Positions 36,430 to 47,056 of a stretch of 64,000 nucleotides of DNA are shown piece after piece. This DNA is from Symbiodinium natans (Eukaryota; Sar; Dinophyceae; Suessiales; Symbiodiniaceae). The notes under the pieces are model-generated. The model ran no database searches. It saw only the letters and a list, made by a program, of their open reading frames with translations, and was not told the DNA's origin. The stretch covers positions 865,240-929,239 of the forward strand of contig CAJNDS010002346.1 of NCBI GenBank assembly GCA_905221605.1, read 5' to 3'. Every line of letters begins with the position of its first letter. Position 1 is the first letter of the stretch. The translations under genes and the position numbers were made by a program.

Positions 36430-37290
36430 AACACTGCTCTTTTGGGCGTGATACAGCTTGGATATCTTGAGGCCCTTCCTCACTATGGTCAGAAAAGGCC
36501 CTGAAAGCCCCTGAAAAGCCCTGGAATCCTCCGCCACGACGAACAAAAAATCAAAACTTCATAGATTCAGCCCCTTTTGAACGGTCGACCTGCTTTGGTG
36601 GGGTTTAGGATGACATGAAAAGTCACAACATGGCCATTGAGCTTGCCCAAGAGGGCAAAAACAAAGGCAAAATCGTGGTGTCAGGCCTTTGTCTGGGCCC
36701 TTTTGGGGCGTGATACAGCTTGGATATCTTGAGGCCCTTCCTCGCTCCAAAACGCACGGGATGGTCCGAAAAGGCCCTGAAAGCCGCTGAAAGGCCCTGG
36801 AATCCTCCGCCACGACGAAAAAAAATCAAAACTTCATAGATTCAGCCCCTTTTGAACGGTCGACCTGCTTTGGTGGGGTTCAGGATGACATGAAGAGTCA
36901 CAACATGGCCATTGAGCTTGCCCAAGAGGGCAAAAACAAAGGCAAAATCGTGGTGTCAGGCCTCTGCCTGGGCCCTTTTGGGGCGTGATACAGCTTGGAT
37001 ATCTTGTGGCCCTTCCTCCCTCCAAAACCTCCCTCCAAAACGCACGGGATGGTCCGCAAAGCCCCTGAAAGGCCCTGGAATCCTCCGCCGCGACGAAAAA
37101 AATCAAAACTTCAAAGATTCAACCCGTGTAGGATGAGACGAAGAGTTACAAAAAGGAGATTGCGGTTGTCCCAACAGGCAAAACAAAAGGAAGATCGCTG
37201 TCAGGTTTCTGTCTGGGCGCGATGCGAGGTTCCTCGCTCCCAGCACGGAATGGTTAGAGAAGGCTCTGGAAGCCCCTGAAAGCCACTGAA
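36430..37290. repeat. Satellite with about 275-bp period
   Basis: A partial unit to 36,550 precedes two full units at 36,551-36,825 and 36,826-37,102 and a diverged partial unit to about 37,290. Unit landmarks are TCAAAACTTCATAGATTCAG, GTGATACAGCTTGGATATCTTG and TGGAATCCTCCGCC. Minus-strand frames through it are open but repeat-derived. Confidence 0.9.
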
Positions 37291-37848
37291 AGCACCCGGA
37301 CACGCCGCCCGCACCGTCTTCCCCAAACACGCCGCCCCCACCGCCCACACCGCCCCGGACACCCCCCTCCTGTTTGGATTGTGTAGTTAAAAAAGGCCCC
37401 AATGCATGCCCAAACCCTCCCCAAAACACATCGCCCGACTTCCTAGTACCAGGACTCACATCAAAACCAAGCGCTAAGCAACATGGGCAAATGCGCACCT
37501 GCAGTTCACACGCATCACAAGACATCGACTGCTTGATTGCACAGCTAAACATGCCTGCAGCAGTTCCCACTCAAGCGGTCACCCAACAGCCGAAAACTTG
37601 CAGCAAGCAACAACATGAGCATTTCAACTTGAACAGCGCAATCACGTTGCTACGAAGCAACAGAACATGCAAGCCGGCGCTCGCTTCTCGCTCCAGCACT
37701 CTTCCAGACAGTGTTCGAAATGTCGCGCTCTCCGCCTCTAGCGTGCGAGCCAACTAAAGCGTGTCCTGTCCAGTGCACTCACGTCATGCATGGCATTTGA
37801 CCAAGAAAACATCACGTAGATGAGTGCTTCAGCGCCAAAATCTCAGAA

Positions 37849-38079
37849 ATGTCTGCCACCGACAGTTTCTTCACGCGTTTCATGAGCCTGCACACACAGA
37901 GCTTCCGCACCAAGCAGGCTCACAAAAAAGATCACAAAGCATCCATCACGCCTTCGGCGGCGCTGCTTCGCAGAAAGCCGCGAATCCCCAAAGCTCTCGC
38001 AAATGGTTGGCAGCTATACAATGCCAACATATTCCATTACGACACCCACACAACTGGTATTCACAACGTCTGTGCGTAG
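37849..38079 (+). CDS. Small unassigned open frame ending in satellite
   Basis: 76 codons, ATG to TAG, basic (SFRTKQAHKKDHKAS, ALLRRKPRIPKAL) with few low-complexity features. Its last dozen codons are already 66-bp satellite sequence, so if real it is a truncated gene fragment. No family recognised. Confidence 0.2.
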   Translation: MSATDSFFTRFMSLHTQSFRTKQAHKKDHKASITPSAALLRRKPRIPKALANGWQLYNANIFHYDTHTTGIHNVCA

Positions 38080-38745
38080 GGACGCCAGCAAATCGAACAT
38101 TGCCTCAAAAAGCCCACACAACTGGTATTTAGAACGTTTTCTGCGGGTAGGAATGCCACCATACTCGAGCGTTGCCCCAATGCCGACAACACTGGTACTT
38201 GCAACATTTTCTGTAGGCAGAACACGACTGGTAATTGCGACATATTTCTGCGGGTAGGGATGCCAGCAAATAGGACATTGCCCCAACGCCCACATAATTG
38301 GTAATTTCATGTTCTGTCAGCAAATCGGGCATTGCCCCAACGCCCACATAATTGGTAGTTTAATGTTCGGTGGGTAGGAATGCCAGCAAATCGGGCATTG
38401 CTCCAACGCCCACATAATTGGTACTTTCATTTTTTCGTGGGTAGGAATGCCAGCAAATCGGGCATTGCCCCAACGCCCACATAATTGGTAGTTTCATGTT
38501 CGGTGGGTAGGCCAGCAAATCGGGCATTGCCCCAACGCCCACGTAATTGGCAATTTCTTTTTCCATGGGTGGGATGCCTGCAAAACGGGCATTGCCCCAA
38601 CGCCCACGATCACTTTTTCTGCGGGTAGGAATGCCAGCAAATCGGGCACTGCCCCAACGCCCGCATGTATTCATTGGACATCGCAACATTTGCCCATGTA
38701 GGGATGCAGCAATCCGCATTGCCCTAACGACCAACAAATGATTGG
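38040..38745. repeat. Satellite with about 66-bp period
   Basis: About ten imperfect units built around GGTAGGAATGCCAGCAAATCGGGCATTGCCCCAACGCC (written here only as landmark; the core motif is GCATTGCCCCAACGCC) followed by ACATAATTGGTA. Spacing varies from 53 to 69 bp. Not a CRISPR array: both halves of the unit are repeated and no unique spacers exist. Confidence 0.9.
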
Positions 38746-38879
38746 CAACTCAACGTTCTTCATGGGTAGCAAACCGAGCGTTGTTCCAAATGCGACAATG
38801 AATGGATCGTTTGGCTCGGCTCTGCTACCATAAACCACTAGACACACGAGTTCCTGCAGTCTTGCGCGTTGGATGTGCC

Positions 38880-38889
38880 TTGGCTCAAG
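38880..38889 (+). other. Spliced-leader relic (TTGGCTCAAG)
   Basis: Ten-base match to the 3' end of the dinoflagellate spliced leader, on the plus strand and 112 bp before the copia insertion point. It lies in the expected orientation for the plus-strand helicase relic that resumes on the far side of the element. A ten-base match is expected about 0.1 times by chance in a window of this size. Confidence 0.45.
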
Positions 38890-38991
38890 CTCAGGGTGGC
38901 TGGCTGTGTCTGAAGGTTGCCTCGTGGTTGTCCGCTGTCTGAGGGGTCAAAACATGGGGACAAGGCCCGTATGAACAGGGATTTCTTCTCT

Positions 38992-38997
38992 TGCTCA
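38992..38997. other. Target-site duplication, left
   Basis: TGCTCA directly outside the left LTR, identical to TGCTCA at 60,630-60,635 outside the right LTR. Copia elements usually make 5-bp duplications; TGCTC or GCTCA would fit. Confidence 0.75.
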
Positions 38998-39000
38998 CGT

Positions 39001-39538
39001 TGAAACTCGTGGCACAGCTACGGGGGCCTAAGGGACCTCAGGTCAAGACTACACTCAACCCTCACAGCACGAAGTGCGGACTCTTTTCACTGCGCTGTTC
39101 ACAGCTTCTCGAGCTCCGCTCGTCTTGAGCCTTGAGCCAATGCAAGCACGGCTCTCCAGCTTCAAACACTGTCTGCCAGACATGGGAAAACAAAGGTACT
39201 TCAGGTGAAAACACTCAGCCATGGAACTTCTACTCCTAAACACTGTGGGTAGGTTCCTAGCACCTCTTAGGTGCTCTGCTGAGCTCTGTGCAGACCTAAA
39301 CTGGCTTGAGTCACTTCTGGTCACCAAATACCAGGTCACAAACAGGAAACGAGTTCCGACAAACGAGTTTCGAGAAAACGAACAGAAAACGGTTCTTCCC
39401 ACTCAAAACAAGGTCTCACCAAGCCACAAGAAATCTGCACTGCCTGACATGTCCTCGTGCCTATGCTTCACACTCACAGCAGACAACTCAAGTGCACATC
39501 ACGTGTCAACTGGGAAACTAGGAGGGTCACATATATCA
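39001..39538 (-). repeat. 3' LTR of the copia element
   Basis: Aligns along its length with 60,109-60,627. Read on the minus strand it runs TGATATATGTGAC ... TTTCA. It carries an 11-bp tandem duplication (GAGCTCCGCTC) absent from the other LTR. It contains TTGGCTCAAGGCTCAAG on the minus strand at 39,124-39,140. Confidence 0.9.
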
Positions 39539-40986
39539 CTCGAAAGCGGGCTGAGTCGCTAGCCAGGTTAGGCTCTTCGGAACCGGAGTTCCGGTAGGTA
39601 TTAACTATGCACGGAAAAGGGACTCTCGAGGTGTCCTTGGCCTGCTTGACACGGCCGTACTATGTGCAGGGAGCACCGAGAGAAGAAAAAGGGCCTAACC
39701 AGTTCCGCGAGAAGCTCGGCGGCCTACGGCTACTCACTGGTTTGGCACTGTACAAAGCCCTAGGCAAAATGTTCTGCAGGTTGAACTGCCTGGTCTGTAC
39801 TGCCTACCCTATCAGCCCTGCCAGTACAGGGGAGAAACTCACCCACTTCCGGCTCACTCAGAAAAGGCAGAAGGTCTGGAACCGATACATGGGCAATGCC
39901 TGTACTAAACTGAACGCAAGTGGCTTGGCAAAGTCGCCAACCTCCGGCACAGGCCTAGGCTTTCTCGCCCTTACTAACCTAGGCCCCAGGAACTCATGCC
40001 GCAGCAGCACTGAGCTCCTGTTAGCCCCGTTTGCTGACCTGGCTTTCTCGCACTTACTCACCAGGGTTTCGGAACCAGCTTTCTCGCTCTTACTAACTGG
40101 CTCAACCTCAGCGGCTCCAAGGAGCCCATACCACTTGCACGCAGGGAGGGCTTGGTTGATTTGGGCAGCTCAGTTGGGCAGGCTTTCAGGCACCGAGCCA
40201 CAGCCTTTAACCTCCACAATCTGGTGCCTCTGGCTGTCCGTCAGCCAAGCATTGGTCCCTAACAACAACGCCTGCCGCTAGGCTTCCTCCAAGATGGGCT
40301 TGCACCACCCGGAGAGAAACAACAGCACCCTGCAGGAATCTCAAAGGAGATCCTCGACAGGCCAAACACGGGTAACCCCAAACTGGTGCAGGGAAATCCC
40401 CTAAACCTCATACGGTCGGCGTACTTAGGATCCTCGTCCGTTCCTGCCACACCTCAGCGCCCTCCCTCCCCTCATCAACCAGTGAGGATCTTCAGGGTGC
40501 GGTTCTAACGTTATCCTTTCGTGCGCTGTGTTTGCGAGAACCCCGTGTTGGGCCTGTGGAAGACCCACAAGCACCTGAGCCCGAAAACCCGGTCCAGCGG
40601 TCTGCTGCACAGACCGAGCAAAGGAGCCGAACCGGTGTCAGGCTGAACAAAAGCCGCATCGAGGCGGCCCGTCCTGCAGGGTGTCCATCGGAACAACTGC
40701 GAAAATATTCCGACGGATGGATCTGGGTACGTGCCGGGACTGAGCACTTCTGCTTGCATTCTTACAACCTGCATCCTTATGCGATCATTAAATGATCCAA
40801 TTCAATGCAAGATTCTCCGTGGTGCCCTATGGCACTCTCAGTTTGGGAACGGACTCACAGGACCGTCGCTGATTGGACGGGGAGAAGCTTCACCCGTGAC
40901 AAAGGGATTCCGGAGGGTGAGCAACTCACCCTTGATTCTGGCAGGGCATAGCTCCTGCAATTTGGGTGGGTTGGGGCCGGATTAGG

Positions 40987-41904
40987 TCAGACCTCCCAGG
41001 GGACGTCTTCCAAGTCTTCAAAGCCACACACCAGCCAATCACTGTTGCCTGCTTCTTCTGGGGAGTCTAGATCCTGAGAACACCCTTCCTCAAGGAAGGT
41101 CCAGCCATGTGCGCTGGCTGCAGAAGACAGCGGCGCCAGCAAAGGCTCTACGGGCTCCTTACCTTGGTGACCTAACTGACGCAAGTTAGCAAGGGAAGCG
41201 TAGTCCAGAAACACCGGTCTCCTTACTGCTTGGTCGAAACTCGGCCAGCTCCACGTGCACGCTAGGAAGCTTTCTAGACAAAGGGCACAGTAGAGCTCGA
41301 TGCGTCTTCCATCCTCTCCATGCAAGATCGCTGGTTGCCTTTTCCCAGGACCGGGCAAGAAGTTGAGGTTATGGGTTGGAATGTTACCACAGCCAGTGCA
41401 ATTAAAGTTCAAAAGGCGAAGCCACTGCACGGGCGGGTCGCCTCCCGTTCCCCCGTGGAGCTCTGCTGGGTCTTCCATGCATCTCCATTGCCCACAGGGT
41501 CCGGCTCGGACTGTTTTGCCGGATTTGCTGGTGCGAACAAAATACACGCTGCTGTCCTCGGAGAGGAGCAGCCACTCTTTCCGGCCCTTGTGATGCCAGC
41601 GAAAGCAGAGTGCTTGGTGGAAAGTCCTGCATTGGCTGGGACCACAATTGGCTCTATGGGCCCAAGTTCGCTCTGGATTTGCCAGGCTGCTCGAGCATCT
41701 TACCTGGTCTTCCAAGGCTGGAGAACCTCCACAGCCGGCTGTAAGAGGACTCGCATAAGGGAAGAGTTCCCCAAGCCGGGCTGCTTCGCCCTCCAGTCGG
41801 GCCGTGCCTTCTTTCTGGCTCTCTGCAGAGCAAGTTGGGTGAGATGACTCCAACCCATCACTTGCTGGCAGTGAGGATCTCGATTGCACAGGTGCTCTGG
41901 ACAT
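40987..41904 (-). CDS. Array ORF, 305 aa, unknown, zinc-ribbon-like
   Basis: ATG TCC AGA start about 130 bp after the unit's junction; stop TAG. Residues 1-65 are Ser/Ala/Glu-rich. Residues about 95-125 (RKEWLLLSEDSSVYFVRT) look like a beta-rich domain. Cys pairs at 169/172 (CTGC) and 206/209 (CALC) could bind zinc. The tail is acidic and ends FEDLEDVPWEV. Three full-length copies keep all 305 codons with mostly conservative changes, and no intron is required. Family not recognised. Expressed on the same strand as the host retrotransposon. Confidence 0.65.
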   Translation of the reverse strand: MSRAPVQSRSSLPASDGLESSHPTCSAESQKEGTARLEGEAARLGELFPYASPLTAGCGGSPALEDQVRCSSSLANPERTWAHRANCGPSQCRTFHQALCFRWHHKGRKEWLLLSEDSSVYFVRTSKSGKTVRAGPCGQWRCMEDPAELHGGTGGDPPVQWLRLLNFNCTGCGNIPTHNLNFLPGPGKRQPAILHGEDGRRIELYCALCLESFLACTWSWPSFDQAVRRPVFLDYASLANLRQLGHQGKEPVEPLLAPLSSAASAHGWTFLEEGCSQDLDSPEEAGNSDWLVCGFEDLEDVPWEV

Positions 41905-42023
41905 GGCACAAATGAAGGCTGTGAAAAAGCAGGCCTGGTACCCAAAGCAGTTAGGGGACTCGAGGCTGGTTCACACAGCTACCGCTCTGCTACCTGTGCA
42001 CCCCTCCGGGGTTGAGCCGAGAT

Positions 42024-42032
42024 CTTGAGCCA
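42024..42032 (-). other. Spliced-leader relic at unit 5' end (U1)
   Basis: TGGCTCAAG abuts the junction 13-mer exactly. A second, degraded TCGGCTCAAC follows three bases later, as expected when an older relic lies downstream of a newer one. The same arrangement recurs at 44,533, 47,048 and 51,020. Confidence 0.55.
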
Positions 42033-44542
42033 GTCACATATATCACTCGAAAGCGGGCTGCGTCGCTAGCCAGGTTAGGCTCTTCGGAACCGAAGTTCCG
42101 GAAGGTATTAACTATGCACAGAAAAGGAAAAACTCTCGAGGTGTCCTTGGCCTGCTTAACACGGCCGAACTATGTGCAGGGAACACCGAGAGAAAGCAAT
42201 GAGGGCTTAACCAGTTCCGCGAGAAGCTCGGCGGCCTACGGCTACTCACTGGTTTGGCTCTATACAAAGCCCTAGGCAAATGTTCTGCAGGTTGAACTGC
42301 CTGGTCTGTACTGCCTACCCTATAAGCCCTGCCTGTACAGGGGAGAAACTCACCCACATTCGGCTCACTCAGAAAAGGCAGAAGGTCCGGAACCGACACA
42401 TGGGCAATGCCTGTACAAACTGCAAACAAGTGGAAGGCAAAAGTCGCCAACCTCCGGAGCAGGCCTAAGCTTTCTCGCACTTACTAACCTAGGCCCCAGA
42501 AACTCATGCCGCAGCAGCACTGAGCTCCTGTTTGCCCCGTATGCTGACCTGGTTTTCTCGCACTTACTCACCAGGGAGGAAGAACCAGCTTTCTCGCTCT
42601 TACTCACTGGTTCAACCTCAGCGGCTCCAGAGGAGCCCACACCACTTGCACGCAGGGAGGGCTTGGTTGATTTGGGCATCTCAGCCGGGCAGGCTTTCGG
42701 GCACCGAGCCACAGCCTTTAACCTCCGCAATCTGGTGCCTCAGGCTGTCCGTCAGCCTAGGTTTTGGTCCCTACCAAACGACGCCTGCCGCTAGGCTTCC
42801 TCCAGGATGGGCTTGCACCACCCGGAGAGAAACAACAGCACCCTGCAGGAAACTCAAAGGAAATCCTCGGCAGGCCAAACACGGGTAACCCCAAACTGAT
42901 GCCGGGCAGCATGCCCTCGGCCACAACCGACCGGAAAGTACTAGGATCCTCGTCCGTTCCCCAACATCTCAGCGCGCTCCCTCCCCTCATCAACCAGTGA
43001 GGATCTTCAGGGTCCGGTTCTAACGTTATCCTTTCGGGCGCTGTGTTTGCGAGAACCCCGTGTTGGGCCTGTGGAAGACCCGCAAGCTCCTGAGCCCGAA
43101 AACCCGGTCCAGCGGTCTGCTCTACAGACCGAACAAGGGGGCCAAACCGGTGTCAGGCTGTACTAAAGCCACATCAAGGCGGCTTGTCCCGCAGGGTGAC
43201 CAACGGAACGACTGCAAATATTCCGATGGATGGATCGGGTATGTGCCGGGACTGAGCACTTGCTTGCTTGCATTCTTACACCTGCAACCTTATGCGATCA
43301 AATCATGATCCAATTCTATGCAAGATTTTCTTTGGTGCCCTGAGGCACTCACAATTTGGAAACGGACTCGAAAGACCGTCACTGATTGAAACGGGGAGAA
43401 GCCTCACCCTGAATGGATTCCGGAGGGGATAGTCTCGCCCTTGATTCTGGCAGGGCAAAGCTCCTGCAATTTGGGTGGGTTGGGGCTGAAGTAGGTCAGA
43501 CCTCCCATGGGATGTCTTCCAAATCTTCAAAGCCACACACTTGCCAATCACTGCTGCATGCTTCTTCTGGGGAGTCTGGATCCTGAGAACACCCTTCCTC
43601 AAGGAAAGTCCAGCCATGTGCGCTGGCTGCAGAAGACAGCGGAACCAGCGAAGGCTGTGCGGGCTGCATAACTTGGTGACCTAACTGACGCAAGTCAGCA
43701 AGGGAAGCGTCGTCCAGGAACACCGGTCTCCTAACTGCTTGGTCAAAACTCGGCCAGCTCCACGTGCAAGCTAGAAAGTTTTCTAGACAAAGGGCACAGT
43801 GGAGCTCGATGCGTCTTCCATCCTCTCCGTGCAAGATCGCTGGTTGCCTTTTCCCAGTCACTGGCACAAAACTGAGGTTATGGGTTGGAATATTACCACA
43901 GCCAGTGCAGTTAAAGTTTAACAGGCGAAGCCACTGCACGGGCGGGTCGCCCCCCGTTCCCCCGTGGAGCTCTGCTGGGTCTTCCATGCATCGCCATTGC
44001 CCACAAGGTCCGGCTCTAACTGTTTTGCCGGAGTTGCTGGTGCGAACAAAATACACGCTGCTGTCCTCTGCGAGGAGCAGCCATTCTTTCCGGCCCTTGT
44101 GAAACCAGCGAAAGCAGAGTGCTAGGTGAAAAGTCCTGCCTTGGCTGGAGCCACAATTGGCTCTATGGGCCCAAGTTCGCTCTGCACTTGCCAGGCTGCT
44201 CGAGCAACTTACCTGGTCTTCCAAGGCTGGAGAAACTCCACAGCCGGCTGTAAGAGGACTCGCATAAGGGAAGAGTTCCCCAAGCCGGGCTGCTTCGCCC
44301 TCCAGTCGGGCCGTGCCTTCTTTCTGGCTCTCTGCAGAGCAAGTTGGGTGAGATGACTCCAACCCATCACTTGCTGGCAGTGAGGATCTCGACTGCACAG
44401 GTGCTCTGGACATGGCTCAAATGAAGGCTGTGAAAAAGCAGGCCTGGTACCCAAAACAGTTAGGGGACTCGAGGCTGGTTCACACAGCTACCGCTCTGCT
44501 ACCTGTGCACCCCACCGGGGTTGAGCCGAGATCTTGAGCCAG
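42033..44542 (-). repeat. Nested array unit U2
   Basis: 2,510 bp with the same order as U1. An extra G separates the relic (44,533-44,541) from the next 13-mer. U2 and U5 share many private substitutions and form a sub-family distinct from U1 and U3. Confidence 0.9.
43496..44413 (-). CDS. Array ORF, 305 aa, copy 2
   Basis: Full-length, same start and stop positions as copy 1. Differences include RWFHKG for RWHHKG, LLLAEDSS for LLLSEDSS and VPVTGKRQ for LPGPGKRQ. All four paired Cys are retained. Confidence 0.65.
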   Translation of the reverse strand: MSRAPVQSRSSLPASDGLESSHPTCSAESQKEGTARLEGEAARLGELFPYASPLTAGCGVSPALEDQVSCSSSLASAERTWAHRANCGSSQGRTFHLALCFRWFHKGRKEWLLLAEDSSVYFVRTSNSGKTVRAGPCGQWRCMEDPAELHGGTGGDPPVQWLRLLNFNCTGCGNIPTHNLSFVPVTGKRQPAILHGEDGRRIELHCALCLENFLACTWSWPSFDQAVRRPVFLDDASLADLRQLGHQVMQPAQPSLVPLSSAASAHGWTFLEEGCSQDPDSPEEACSSDWQVCGFEDLEDIPWEV

Positions 44543-47056
44543 GTCACATATATCACTCGAAAGCGGGCTGCGTCGCTAGCCAGGTTAGGCTCTTCGGAAC
44601 CGAAGTTCCGGAAGGTATTAACTATGCACAGAAAAGGAAAAACTCTCGAGGTGTCCTTGGCCTGCTTAACACGGCCGAACTATGTGCAGGGGCACCGAGA
44701 GATAGCATTGAGGGCTTAACCAGTTCCGCGAGAAGCTCGGCGGCCTACGGCTACTCACTGGTTTGGCACTGTACAAAGCCCTAGGCAAAATGTTCTGCAG
44801 GTTGAACTGCCTGGTCTGTACTGCCTACCCTGTCAGCCCTGCCAGTACAGGGGAGAAACTCACCCACTTCCGGCTCACTCAGAAAAGGCAAAAGGTCTGG
44901 AACCGATAAATGGGCAATGCCTGTACTAAACTGAACGCAAGTGGCTTGGCAAAGTCGCCAACCTCCGGCGCAGGCCTAGGCTTTCTCGCCCTTACTAACC
45001 TAGGCCCCAGAAACTCATGCCGCAGCAGCACTGAGCTCCTGTTGGCCCCGTTTGCTGACCTGGCTTTCTCGCACTTACTCACCAGGGAGGGGAACCAGCT
45101 TTCTCGCTCTTACTAACTGGTTCACCTCAGCGGCTCCAGAGGAACCCACACCACTTGCACGCAGGGAGGGCTTGGTTGATTTGGGCATCTCAGTTTGGCA
45201 GGCTTTCAGGCACCGAGCCACAGCCTTTAACCTCCACATCTGGTGCCTCTGGCTGTCCGTCAGCCCAAGCTTTGGTCCCTAACAACAACGCCTGCCGCTG
45301 GGCTTCCTCCTGGATGGGCTTGCACCACCCGGAGAAAAAACAAAAACACCCAGCAGGTACAAACAAAGGAAGCACTCGGCAGGCCAAACACGGGTAACCC
45401 CAAACTGATGCAGGGAAATGCCCTAAACCTCATACGGTCGGCGTACTAGGATCCTCGTCCGTTCCTGCCACACCTCAGCGCGCTACCCTCCCCTCATCAA
45501 CCTGTGAGGATCAACAGGGACCGGTTCTAACGTTTTCCTTTCGTGCGCTGTGTTTGCGAGAACCCCGTGTTGGGCCTGCGAGTACCCACAAGCACCTGAG
45601 CCCAAAAACCCGGTCCAGCGGTCTGCTGCACAGACCGAACAAGGGGGCCGAACCGGTGTCAGGCTGAAACATAAGCCGCGTCGAGGCGGCCTGTCCTGCA
45701 GGGTGTCCATCGGACCAGCTGCGAACATAATCCGACGGATGGATCTGGGTGCGTGCCGGGACTGAGCACTCGTCTGCTTGCATGCTTACAGCCTGCATCC
45801 TTATGCGATCATTTCACGATCCTGTTCCATGCAAGATTCTCTTGGTGCCCTGCTGGCACTCTCAGTTTGGGAACGGACTCAAAGGACCGTCACTGATTGA
45901 ACGGGGAGAAACTTCACCCGTGACAGTGGGATTCCGGAGGGTGAGCATCTCACCCTTGGTTCTGGCAGGGCATAGCTCCTGCTATTTGAGTGGGTTGGGG
46001 CCGTATTAGGTCAGACCTCCCAGGGGATGTCTTCCAAGTCTTCAAAGCCACACACAAGCCAATCTCTGCTGCATGCTTCTTCTGGGGAGTCTAGATCATG
46101 AGAACACCCTTCCTCAAGGAAGGTCCAGCCATGTGCGCTGGCTGCAGAAGACAGCGGCGCCAGCGAAGGTTCTACGGGCTCCGTACCTTGGTGACCTAAC
46201 TGACGCAAGTCAGCCAGGGAGGCATCGTCCAGAAACACCTGTCTCCTGACTGCTTGATCGAAGCTCGGCCAGCTCCACGTGCACTCCAGGAAGTCTTCAA
46301 GACAAAGGGCACATTGGAGCTCGATGCGTCTTCCATCCTCTCCATACAAGATCGCTGGTTGCCTTTCCCCAGGACCAGGCACGAAGTTGAGGTTATGGGT
46401 TGGAATGCTACCACAGCCAGTGCAATTAAAGTTTAAAAGGCGAAGCCACTGCACGGGCGGGTCGCCTCCCGTTCCCCCGTGGAGCTCTGCTGGGTCCTCC
46501 ATGCATCGCCATTGCCCACAAGGTCCGGCTCTGACAGTTTTGCCGGATTTGCTGGTGCGAACAAAATACACGCTGCCGTCCTCGGAAAGGAGCAGCCACT
46601 CTTTGCGGCCCTTGTGAAACCAGCGAAAGCAGAGTGCTTGGTGGAAAGTTCTGCCTTGGCTGGGACCACAATTGGCTCTATGGGCCCAAGTTCGCTCTGG
46701 ATTTGCCAGGCTGCTCGAGCATCTTACCTGGTCTTCCAAGGCTGGAGAAACTCCACAGCCGGCTGTAAGAGGACTCGCATAAGGGAAGAGTTCCCCAAGC
46801 CGGGCTGCTTCGCCCTCCAGTCGGGCCGTGCCTTCTTTCTGGCTCTCTGCATCGCAAGTTGGGTGAGATAACTCCAACCCATCACTTGCTGGCAGTGAGG
46901 ATCTCGACTGCACAGGTGCTCTGGACATGGCTCAAATGAGGGCTGTGAAAAAGCAGGCCTGGTACCCAAAGCAGTTAGGGGACTCGAGGCTGGTTCACAC
47001 AGCTACCGCTCTGCTACCTGTGCACCCCACCGGGGTTGAGCCGAGATCTTGAGCCA
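44543..47056 (-). repeat. Nested array unit U3
   Basis: 2,514 bp. The 3'-tail half is more like U1, the ORF half carries its own changes. The relic TGGCTCAAG is at 47,048-47,056 and abuts the 13-mer. Confidence 0.9.
46011..46928 (-). CDS. Array ORF, 305 aa, copy 3
   Basis: Full-length with intact start, stop and both Cys pairs (CTGC, CALC). Private changes include LELSHPTCDAES and QCALCLEDFLECTW. Confidence 0.65.
   Translation of the reverse strand: MSRAPVQSRSSLPASDGLELSHPTCDAESQKEGTARLEGEAARLGELFPYASPLTAGCGVSPALEDQVRCSSSLANPERTWAHRANCGPSQGRTFHQALCFRWFHKGRKEWLLLSEDGSVYFVRTSKSGKTVRAGPCGQWRCMEDPAELHGGTGGDPPVQWLRLLNFNCTGCGSIPTHNLNFVPGPGERQPAILYGEDGRRIELQCALCLEDFLECTWSWPSFDQAVRRQVFLDDASLADLRQLGHQGTEPVEPSLAPLSSAASAHGWTFLEEGCSHDLDSPEEACSRDWLVCGFEDLEDIPWEV

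Larger units (their letters stand above)
39526..42032 (-). repeat. Nested array unit U1
   Basis: 2,507 bp from one GTCACATATATCA to the next. Minus-strand order: junction 13-mer, TGGCTCAAG, about 110 bp of leader, the 305-codon ORF, then about 1.45 kb without a conserved frame, ending GCTTTCGAG before the next 13-mer. The left junction fuses it directly to the complete LTR. Confidence 0.9.

Noticed and set aside
38040-38745. Possible CRISPR array
   Set aside because: Units are repeated along their whole length with no unique spacers, and the DNA is eukaryotic.
39607-40281. 224-codon plus-strand frame in unit U1
   Set aside because: It is broken in the other four units and runs opposite to the conserved ORF, so it is probably chance.
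44140-44220. A possible intron in the 305-codon ORF (CAG|GTAAGT to GGCAG, 77 bases, minus strand)
   Set aside because: Removing it shifts the frame and loses the conserved WLLL.ED.SVYFVRT text, while the unspliced frame is open in three units.
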